Shown here: positions 6,677 through 12,007 of the stretch, piece after piece | How the letters are laid out: each line of letters opens with the position of its first letter | Numbering within the stretch: the stretch's first letter is position 1 | Notes under the pieces: model-generated | Databases searched by the model: none | What the model saw: the letters and a program-made list of their open reading frames with translations, nothing else | Told to the model about the DNA's origin: nothing | Position numbers and translations under genes: made by a program | Assembly (NCBI GenBank): GCA_937958665.1 | Contig: CALGNM010000026.1 | Coordinates: 1 to 12,007, forward strand | Length of the DNA stretch: 12,007 nucleotides | Origin: an uncultured bacterium | GTDB taxonomy: Bacteria > Edwardsbacteria > AC1 > EtOH8 | Direction: 5' to 3'

Positions 6677-6943
6677 TCAATCCTCGTGAAATTTATCGGC
6701 CACCAGCTGGGCCAGGGCCGCCAGGGCCTCGGCCTCATCGGGCCCGTCGGCCCGGATCACCAGGGTGCTGCCGGGCTCGGCCGCCAGCATCATCACCCCC
6801 ATGATGCTCTTGGCGTTCACCTCCAGATCGTCCTTGCTGACCCAGATCCTGGACTGGTAACGGCTGGCGGTCTTTACGAACAGGGCCGCCGGACGGGCGT
6901 GCATGCCCAGGCGGTTGACGACGGGTGCTTTGATCTGCTGCAT
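6677..6943 (-). CDS. ptsH: PtsH: phosphocarrier protein HPr
   Basis: The 88-residue protein is a standard HPr. NRLGMHARPAALFV holds H15, which receives phosphate from EI. VNAKSIMGVMMLAA holds S46, the site that HPr kinase/phosphorylase modifies with ATP or pyrophosphate. Both sites are intact, so this HPr can be either a PTS phosphate carrier or a Ser-P regulator. Its start overlaps the stop of the upstream GH57 gene in a TGATG junction (shared base 6943), with GAAGAGGG just upstream as ribosome site, and its stop is 2 bases before the ptsI ATG. Expression is therefore coupled on both sides. hprK lies two genes upstream in the same direction, which supports regulation through Ser46. No EII permease component is in the window. 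Confidence 0.97.
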   Translation of the reverse strand: MQQIKAPVVNRLGMHARPAALFVKTASRYQSRIWVSKDDLEVNAKSIMGVMMLAAEPGSTLVIRADGPDEAEALAALAQLVADKFHED

Positions 6944-9012
6944 CAGCCCTCTTCAATCCCGATCTTGATGTTCAGGTTGTATTCCTGGCCGGGCTCCAGC
7001 CCCAGCCGGGTGTGCCACAGGAAGCAGGAGCACTGGTAGTTGCGCTCCAGCCCGGCCTCCGACTGGGAGACGGTCTCCACCGGGTGCCGCCACAGGTCCC
7101 AGGGCCGGTCCAGGTTGAATTTGACGGCCAGCCGGCGGTAGCCATCGTGGACCGACAGGTCGGCCAGTCCGGCATCCTGGGCGGCCAGGTCCAGCCTGGG
7201 GGTGGAAAGCCGGCAGCGGCTGGTGCAATGGCGACCATCCCCGGACGACAGCAGACCCAGGTTGAACTCCACCCCCGGGCGGATGGCCAGCGAACCGTCC
7301 CCCAGGTTGCGCCAGCGGTAGCCTATCTCCAGCCAGGGGCCCTCCCCCAGCCTCAGAGTTTTGGATATCTCCATGGAGCCCGATCGGCGAACCAGCTTCA
7401 GCCGGACCTCCGAACCTTCGGCCGTCAACTCTGCCGCCCATTCCCGACCCAGGGTCGGATCACCCTCAGTCTGGCGGCAGGCGGCAAACTGCTCCAGGGT
7501 GGAGCCATCAGCCAGCAGGTGGTCGATAAGGCCCACCCGGCGCTGGAGGTCGTAATGCAGGAGGCTTTCCAGCCCCTCCTCCTTGGCCACCATGGCCTCG
7601 TGGATGCTCCGGCCCTGGTTCACGCCCTGGCCGGACAGGCTGGAAATCTTCCGGTGGTAGCTCTCCGGACGGCGGGCCAGGGTGTCAAACAGGTTGAGCT
7701 CCTTGCCTCTGACGTCCCATTCGAAGATGCTGCCTCCTTGGGCCGGCGAGACATAAAGGTTCATGGCTCGGTTGGAGAGCAGAACCTCGTCCTTCCCGTC
7801 CCCGTCGAAATCAAAAACCTCGGCCCGGGGCACAGCCGCCCCGGAGCCCTGTCCGGCCAGATTCTCCGCCCGGATCAGGTGGCGATAGAGGGCCTCCCTC
7901 AGGTGGGGCAGGTACAGCCCGCCGAAGATGCCGTGCCAGTAACCGCAGTTGCACTGCCCCCGGTAAAGCTCCCGAACGGCTTCCTCGCCGGCGTTGCGGC
8001 ACATGCGTCCGACCTGAAGCATCTTGCGGTAGATGTTATTGGACTCCGGATATTTGACCAGGAAATTGCGCCAGATGCCGCCCCGCACGAACGGGCTGAA
8101 GCGCTGGTAGCTGCCCTCGGCCTTCAGCCGGCCGGCCAGCTCCTGATAGACCTCCTCGGATTCCGGCTCCAGCACCCATTCCCCCATCTCGGAGTAGGAG
8201 CCGGTCGGCAGGTAGACCCTGCCCAACGGGGGGCCGGCCAGGCAGTCGGAGAAGGTGGCGGTCTCGATCCAGTCCCGGTTGGAATGCAAAGCCTCCAGGA
8301 AGCGGTTCAGCCAGCCCCGGCCGTAGGCCAGATCATGGGTTCCGGGCCAGATGCCGAATTTCTCCCCGTCGTCGGCCAATACGGCCAGCCCCCCCTCCCC
8401 GGACTGGTGCAGCTCCCGCAGTCGGTCCATCACCTCGTCCACCTCGTGGAATGGTATCAGGTATCGAAGTTGCTGGCTGATGGGGAAGACCGAGAGGCTC
8501 CGCCCCTGGTCCTCGGTCAGATAGCGGCCGTTCAGCCTGGATTCCGCCAGGCCGGCGCACTTGAAGTGATAGTCGTCCAGTACGGTGTAGCTGATTCCGG
8601 CCCGGGCCAGGATGGAGGCCAACCCTGGTTCCCACACCCGCTCGGCCACCCAGGCCCCCTGGGGCTGGCTCCCGAACCGCTCCTTCAGATAGCGGGACAT
8701 CATCCCCAGCTGTCCCCGCTGGTCCTCCTCGGGTATGGCCGGCAGAATGGGCTCGTAGAATCCCCCGCCCATCAGCTCTATCTGGCCGGCCCGGGCCAGG
8801 CCCCTCACCTGGTCCAGATACTCCGGGTGATGCTGTTCCAGCCATTCCCACAAACAACCGCTATTGTGCAGGGTAAAGCGGAACCAGGGGTTCTGGGAGG
8901 CCACCTCCAAGAACGGCCGATAGGCCTTCTGATAGGCCTCCTCGAACACGAAATCGAAGTTGCCCACCGGCTGGTGGTTATGGACCCCAAAGATGAACTT
9001 GAGCTTGGGCAT
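6943..9012 (-). CDS. Glycoside hydrolase family 57, 4-alpha-glucanotransferase/alpha-amylase type
   Basis: The 689-residue protein has the GH57 catalytic barrel followed by the C-terminal beta domains of the 4-alpha-glucanotransferase branch. The N-terminus FIFGVHNHQPVGNF carries the family HxHQP motif. AWVAERVWEP contains E124, matching the catalytic nucleophile position (E123) of Thermococcus litoralis glucanotransferase, and LADDGEKFGIW contains D214, matching its acid/base. CNCGYWHGIFGGLYLPHLR (about 354-372) is a typical segment of this branch. DFDGDGKDEVLLSN (401-414) is a calcium-loop-like turn opening the C-terminal domain. There is no signal peptide, so it probably acts in the cytosol on glycogen or maltodextrins. 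Transferase versus hydrolase activity cannot be settled from sequence. It sits 45 bp after hprK and overlaps ptsH by one base. The ATG at 9012 lacks a clear ribosome site; a possible extended -10 lies just upstream. Confidence 0.93.
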   Translation of the reverse strand: MPKLKFIFGVHNHQPVGNFDFVFEEAYQKAYRPFLEVASQNPWFRFTLHNSGCLWEWLEQHHPEYLDQVRGLARAGQIELMGGGFYEPILPAIPEEDQRGQLGMMSRYLKERFGSQPQGAWVAERVWEPGLASILARAGISYTVLDDYHFKCAGLAESRLNGRYLTEDQGRSLSVFPISQQLRYLIPFHEVDEVMDRLRELHQSGEGGLAVLADDGEKFGIWPGTHDLAYGRGWLNRFLEALHSNRDWIETATFSDCLAGPPLGRVYLPTGSYSEMGEWVLEPESEEVYQELAGRLKAEGSYQRFSPFVRGGIWRNFLVKYPESNNIYRKMLQVGRMCRNAGEEAVRELYRGQCNCGYWHGIFGGLYLPHLREALYRHLIRAENLAGQGSGAAVPRAEVFDFDGDGKDEVLLSNRAMNLYVSPAQGGSIFEWDVRGKELNLFDTLARRPESYHRKISSLSGQGVNQGRSIHEAMVAKEEGLESLLHYDLQRRVGLIDHLLADGSTLEQFAACRQTEGDPTLGREWAAELTAEGSEVRLKLVRRSGSMEISKTLRLGEGPWLEIGYRWRNLGDGSLAIRPGVEFNLGLLSSGDGRHCTSRCRLSTPRLDLAAQDAGLADLSVHDGYRRLAVKFNLDRPWDLWRHPVETVSQSEAGLERNYQCSCFLWHTRLGLEPGQEYNLNIKIGIEEG

Positions 9013-9017
9013 GGTTT

Positions 9018-9026
9018 ATTATGACA
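9018..9026 (-). promoter_or_regulatory. Possible extended -10 element before the GH57 gene
   Basis: On the - strand, TGTCATAAT (9026-9018) fits an extended -10 (TGn plus CATAAT, five of six of the consensus). No -35 is recognisable at the usual distance. Its end is only 5 bases before the GH57 ATG, so transcription would begin around the start codon, giving a leaderless or nearly leaderless message. This would fit the lack of a ribosome site. Weak evidence: short motif, no -35. Confidence 0.3.
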
Positions 9027-9057
9027 GTGAATTACTTGGAGTACATAGGCCGGCGCT

Positions 9058-10026
9058 CTATTCCAGATCGTCGTCGATGTAGCGGGCGGCCTCGAATTTC
9101 TTCTGGATCGAATCCAGCAGACGGTTGTTGAACTCCTCGGCGCTGCTGTAGCCGCACAGTTTCAGCAGCTGGTTCATGGCCAGCACCTCGGAGATGACGC
9201 TCAGATTCTTGCCCGGCACCACCGGCACGGTGATCAGCGGTATCTCCACCCCCAGGATGGTGGTGGGCTTCTCGTCCAGCCCCAGCCGCTCATAATCCTC
9301 GTCGGGCGACCAGCGTTTGAGCCGAACCTCCACCTCGACCCGCTTGCGCATCCGGACCGAGCGGATCCCGAACAGGGTGGTCAGGTCGACTATCCCGATT
9401 CCCCGGATCTCCATGTGGTGCTGGAGCATCTGGTTGCCGTAGCCCACCAGAACGCTCTGCCCCCGCTTTTTGATGGTCACCACATCGTCGGCCACCAGGC
9501 GGTGGCCCCGCTCGATCAGGTCCAGGGCACATTCGCTCTTGCCGATCCCGGAGTCCCCGGTGTAGAGCAGGCCCACCCCGTAGACGTCCACCAGGGTGCC
9601 GTGGACCACGGTGGTGGGTGCCAGCTTGTTGTCGATGTAGGATGACAGCCGGTGGATGAACTCGGTGGTGTCGAGGTCGGTCCTCATCACCGGGATTCCT
9701 TTGGCCCGGGCCTCCTCCAGCAGTTCGGGATGCACCTCCAGTTTCTTGGTGACCATGATGCAGGGCAGCTCGTAGGCGGTGATCCGCTTGATGGCCTCGC
9801 GGCGCCGGTCGGGCGACAGGGTCGCCAGGTAGCCGGTCTCGGTGATGCCGATGATCTGGACCCGCTCCCACAGTAAATACCCCATATAGCCGGTCAGGGC
9901 CAGACCCGGGCGGTTGGTGTCGGCAATGATGATCTTGCGTTCCAGGCCGGATTCGCCGGTCAGCAGCTCCAGGTGCAGGGACTCCTGGCGCTCGTCCAGC
10001 AGCTCCCTTACCAGTACCGTCTTCAT
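9058..10026 (-). CDS. hprK: HprK: HPr kinase/phosphorylase
   Basis: The 322-residue protein is a complete HPr kinase/phosphorylase, which adds phosphate to Ser46 of HPr using ATP or PPi and removes it by phosphorolysis. The N-terminal domain (about 1-130) resembles HprK_N, including ADTNRPGLALTGY (35-47). The catalytic domain has VVHGTLVDVYGVG (140-152), a Walker A loop GDSGIGKS (157-164), HRLVADDVV (175-183) and the HprK signature MEIRGIGIVDL (205-215). VPVVPGKNLSVI (267-278) matches the conserved C-terminal loop. The ATG at 10026 follows a strong GGGGAGG ribosome site and lies 13 bp after hpf. Its substrate HPr, with Ser46 intact, is encoded two genes downstream. In Gram-negatives this enzyme usually serves regulation rather than classic CcpA catabolite repression; which output it has here is not visible. 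Confidence 0.97.
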   Translation of the reverse strand: MKTVLVRELLDERQESLHLELLTGESGLERKIIIADTNRPGLALTGYMGYLLWERVQIIGITETGYLATLSPDRRREAIKRITAYELPCIMVTKKLEVHPELLEEARAKGIPVMRTDLDTTEFIHRLSSYIDNKLAPTTVVHGTLVDVYGVGLLYTGDSGIGKSECALDLIERGHRLVADDVVTIKKRGQSVLVGYGNQMLQHHMEIRGIGIVDLTTLFGIRSVRMRKRVEVEVRLKRWSPDEDYERLGLDEKPTTILGVEIPLITVPVVPGKNLSVISEVLAMNQLLKLCGYSSAEEFNNRLLDSIQKKFEAARYIDDDLE

Positions 10027-10039
10027 GGCCCCTCCCCGG

Positions 10040-10360
10040 TTACTGAGTTTTTCTCAAGGTGGTCCTCTTGCGGTCGGTCTTACGGTCCTTGGCCTTCTTC
10101 ACCTGGACCTCGATCTTCTTGACGGCCATGTCCACCGCCGCCCTCATGTCCCCGGCCTGCTCCTTGGCCATCAGCCTCACCCCGCCGGGCAGGTGGATGG
10201 ACACCTCGGCTATCTGGCGGTTCTTCTCCCCAGCCAGTATCACCTTGGCTTCCACGATCCGGTCGAAGAATTTAGCCAGCTTGGCCACCCGGTCCTCGAT
10301 GTCGGAGCGCAGCGGGTCGGTCAACCCGTCGAAATGCCTGGTGGTGATGTTCAGTTCCAT
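10040..10360 (-). CDS. hpf: Hpf: short-type ribosome hibernation promoting factor
   Basis: The 106-residue protein starts MELNITTRHFDGLTDPLR and contains KLAKFFDRIVEAKVIL, VSIHLPGG and GDMRAAVDMAVKKIEVQVKK, the usual S30AE/HPF core (E. coli HPF has 95 residues). A highly basic tail follows (about 88-106). Hpf binds the decoding region of the 30S subunit and promotes inactive ribosome dimers in starvation. It lacks the long C-terminal dimerisation domain of long-form HPF, so a separate RMF-like partner or another route to dimerisation would be needed. GGGAGGAG is placed directly before the ATG. It lies 34 bp after lipA and 13 bp before hprK, and its presence next to rpoN and PTS genes is a well-known arrangement in Proteobacteria. 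Confidence 0.95.
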   Translation of the reverse strand: MELNITTRHFDGLTDPLRSDIEDRVAKLAKFFDRIVEAKVILAGEKNRQIAEVSIHLPGGVRLMAKEQAGDMRAAVDMAVKKIEVQVKKAKDRKTDRKRTTLRKTQ

Positions 10361-10394
10361 GGCTCCTCCCTTCTAGATTTTGGTTCTTCCCGGT

Positions 10395-11312
10395 TTATGG
10401 TGAAAATTGCTGCCGTAACTGCTGGTTCACATCCTGAAAGGTCTGGCGGGCCCGGTAGGAGCTCCTGACCAAAGGCCCGGCCACCACTGCCCTAAGGCCC
10501 AGCCCATCCTGTCCGTAGGCCCGGCATTCCTCGAACTCCTCCGGATCCCAATATCTGTCCACCGGGTGGTGGAGCGGCGACGGGGCCAGGTATTGCCCGA
10601 TGGTGACGATGCTGCAGCCCGCCCGGCTCAGGTCGGCCAGGGCTATCTTGATCTCCTCCCGGCTCTCGCCCAGGCCCACCATCAGCCCGGATTTGGCCGT
10701 CAGGCCCGCCCGGCTGACCCGCTCCAGCAGGTTCAGCGATCGGCGATAGTCGGCCTGGGGCCGGACGGTTGGGTACAGCCGGGCCACCGTTTCCAGGTTG
10801 TGGTTGAACACCTCGGGCCGGGCGGCCGCCACCCGGTCGATGGCCGCCTGGCTTCCCTGGAAGTCAGGGGTCAGGACCTCAATGGACACCCCGGGGTTGC
10901 GCTCCCTGACTTTATTCATCACCCGGACAAAATGGCCGCTTCCCCCATCCCCCAGGTCATCACGGGTCACCGAGGTGATTACCGTATACTTCAGCCCCAT
11001 CTCGGAGGCCGCCCAGGCCACCTGCTCCGGCTCGCCGGGGTCGGGCGGGGCGGGTTGGCTCTTGGCCACCGCGCAGAACCGGCAGGAGCGGGTGCAGCTG
11101 CCGCCCAGAATCAGGAAGGTGGCGGTGCCCTCGGAGTAGCAGTGATTGCGGTTGGGGCAGCGGGCCTCCTGGCAGACGGTGTAGAGGCCCCGCCCCTGAA
11201 TGATCCCGGACACCCGGCCGATCGCCGGGGTCCGGACGATGCTCTGCTTGAAATGAGGCGGCAGGGCGACGCCCCGCCTGAAACCGCGGTTTCCCTTCTT
11301 TTCCCGTTCCAT
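10395..11312 (-). CDS. lipA: LipA: lipoyl synthase (radical SAM)
   Basis: The 305-residue protein carries both iron-sulfur sites of lipoyl synthase. The auxiliary cluster uses CQEARCPNRNHC (C47, C52, C58), and the radical-SAM cluster uses CTRSCRFC (C73, C77, C80). The C-terminal RSSYRA (283-288) supplies the Ser ligand of the auxiliary cluster. TSVTRDDLGDGG (113-124), NHNLETV (170-176) and KSGLMVGLGE (207-216) are also typical. The enzyme inserts two sulfur atoms into the octanoyl group carried by lipoyl domains of the 2-oxo-acid dehydrogenases or the glycine cleavage system. The ATG at 11312 lies 2 bases after the rpoN stop, so translation is probably coupled. lipB is not in the window. Its place between rpoN and hpf is unusual compared with the proteobacterial order. 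Confidence 0.97.
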   Translation of the reverse strand: MEREKKGNRGFRRGVALPPHFKQSIVRTPAIGRVSGIIQGRGLYTVCQEARCPNRNHCYSEGTATFLILGGSCTRSCRFCAVAKSQPAPPDPGEPEQVAWAASEMGLKYTVITSVTRDDLGDGGSGHFVRVMNKVRERNPGVSIEVLTPDFQGSQAAIDRVAAARPEVFNHNLETVARLYPTVRPQADYRRSLNLLERVSRAGLTAKSGLMVGLGESREEIKIALADLSRAGCSIVTIGQYLAPSPLHHPVDRYWDPEEFEECRAYGQDGLGLRAVVAGPLVRSSYRARQTFQDVNQQLRQQFSP

Positions 11313-11314
11313 AA

Positions 11315-11962
11315 TCAGTCCCGGCGACGGCGCAGCTTGGCCGGCAGGATCTTGAGCTCCTCCCGGTACTTGGCCACCGTCCGTCTGGCTATCTCCACCG
11401 ACTGGCCGCTCAGCCGGTCCGCCACTTCCTGGTCGCTGAGAGGCTTTCTGGGGTCCTCCTGGCTGATCATCTCGGCGATCTTATCCTTGATCGACTTGGC
11501 CGAGTCCTCGCCGCTCCCCGACTTAAGGCCCACCCCGAAGAAATAGCGCACCGGCAACATTCCGTTGGGGGTGATCACGTATTTATTGTGCACCGCCCGG
11601 CTGACGGTGGACTCGTGCATCTGAATGTCCTGGGCGATCTGCTTCATGGTCAGGGGCTTGATGTGCCGGATGCCCTTCTCCAGAAAATCCGACTGCCGGG
11701 CGATGATTGATTCCATGATCCGGGTCAGGGTCCGGCGCCGCTGTTCTATCATCCGGACGATGAAGCGGGCAGCCTCCAGCCGCTTGGTCACGTACTCCCG
11801 GTCCTGGGGGCTGGATTTGCGGGCCTGGGACAGGATCTGCCGGTAGCCGCTGGTAAGCCTCACTTTGGGCACCTCCCGGTCGTTGATGGTCACCTGGTAC
11901 TGCCCGTCCCGCCTCTCGATGATCAGGTCGGGATAGACGTACTGCGGCTCCTCGCTGGAGAA
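11315..11962 (-). CDS. rpoN: RpoN: sigma-54 factor, C-terminal part only (gene cut by the contig end)
   Basis: The genomic part encodes the last 215 residues of a sigma factor usually near 450-500 residues. Visible are the end of the core-binding region (about 1-90), the helix-turn-helix LTMKQIAQDIQMHESTVSRAV (104-124) that contacts the -12 region, and the RpoN box ARRTVAKYRE (192-201) that reads the -24 element. The N-terminal activator-interacting region and most of the core-binding domain are missing. Upstream of base 11962 the sequence is sequencing adapter, so the residues MLFRS that an ORF caller would place in front are false and there is no real start codon here. Its stop is 2 bases before lipA. 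Sigma-54 directs transcription that depends on ATP-driven enhancer-binding proteins; none is present in the window. Confidence 0.96.
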   Translation of the reverse strand, partial: FSSEEPQYVYPDLIIERRDGQYQVTINDREVPKVRLTSGYRQILSQARKSSPQDREYVTKRLEAARFIVRMIEQRRRTLTRIMESIIARQSDFLEKGIRHIKPLTMKQIAQDIQMHESTVSRAVHNKYVITPNGMLPVRYFFGVGLKSGSGEDSAKSIKDKIAEMISQEDPRKPLSDQEVADRLSGQSVEIARRTVAKYREELKILPAKLRRRRD

Positions 11963-12007
11963 AGATCGGAAGAGCACACGTCTGAACTCCAGTCACCGAA
12001 TACGATC
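11963..12007 (+). other. Illumina TruSeq-type adapter contamination at contig end
   Basis: Bases 11963-11996 match the 34-base TruSeq 3' adapter (begins AGATCGGAAGAGC, ends CCAGTCAC). Next come an index-like 8-mer, CGAATACG (11997-12004), and ATC, which is how the adapter continues after its index. This is library construct, not genome. On the - strand it encodes MTGVQTCALPI and, in another frame, MLFRS, peptide starts familiar from adapter-contaminated database proteins. The segment should be trimmed before any annotation of the rpoN end. Confidence 0.98.

Noticed and set aside
7012-9024. A 670-codon open frame on the + strand, opposite the GH57 gene
   Set aside because: Its translation is a low-complexity mix rich in Q, G, P, L and V with no recognisable motif, and it mirrors the codon structure of the GH57 gene. 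Long antisense open frames are expected in GC-rich genes with strong third-position G/C bias.
10566-11546. A 326-codon open frame on the + strand opposite lipA and rpoN
   Set aside because: It spans the junction of two well-supported - strand genes and has no domain-like features; shadow frame.
11583-11996. An ORF beginning MTGVQTCALPI on the - strand at the right edge
   Set aside because: Its N-terminus is translated adapter and the rest is an out-of-frame reading of rpoN.
1-12007. CRISPR arrays, tRNA or rRNA genes, insertion sequences, phage or toxin-antitoxin genes
   Set aside because: No spaced direct repeats, no tRNA-like cloverleaf or CCA ends, no transposase or integrase motifs and no toxin-antitoxin-sized gene pairs were seen. 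The window is almost fully occupied by the genes listed.

Overview
The window looks like the end of a contig from a GC-rich, Gram-negative bacterium, probably assembled from short-read metagenome data. The Gram-negative reading rests on the C-terminal end of an outer-membrane beta-barrel protein at the left edge (last residue Phe) and a sigma-54 gene at the right edge. Third codon positions are mostly G or C. I cannot place the phylum. The mix of a GH57 amylase-type enzyme, HPr kinase/phosphorylase and an outer membrane would suit a little-cultivated lineage, but that is inference. The last 45 bases (11963-12007) are not genomic: they are an Illumina TruSeq-type 3' adapter plus an index-like 8-mer, so the rpoN gene is truncated by the contig end and its apparent start codons are artefacts.

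Layout, left to right. (1) 2-220, + strand: tail of an outer-membrane beta-barrel gene, ending in a strong hairpin terminator. (2) 283-2635, - strand: three tightly coupled, paralogous zinc-ribbon genes of unknown function. Two carry a C-terminal membrane anchor and one does not. (3) 2657-3706, + strand: rlmN, divergent from the zinc-ribbon operon by only 21 bp, with a near-consensus promoter placed so that its mRNA would be leaderless. (4) 3723-3754: hairpin between convergent genes. (5) 3756-11962, - strand: a long co-directional run, transcribed right to left: rpoN (3' part), lipA, hpf, hprK, a GH57 4-alpha-glucanotransferase-like gene, ptsH, ptsI and a DegT-family sugar aminotransferase. 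No gene-free stretch exceeds about 65 bp.

The large run resembles the rpoN-hpf-PTS regulatory neighbourhood of Proteobacteria, with two differences: lipA sits between rpoN and hpf, and a GH57 glucan enzyme sits between hprK and ptsH. HPr has both the catalytic His15 and the regulatory Ser46, EI has its active-site His, and HprK has its P-loop and signature. The set can therefore make and read both HPr-His-P and HPr-Ser-P, yet no PTS permease (EIIABC) is present here. The physical coupling suggests a PEP/ATP-sensing circuit tied to glycogen or maltodextrin turnover (inference).

The least explained part is the three-gene zinc-ribbon operon at 283-2635, the best candidate here for an undescribed system.
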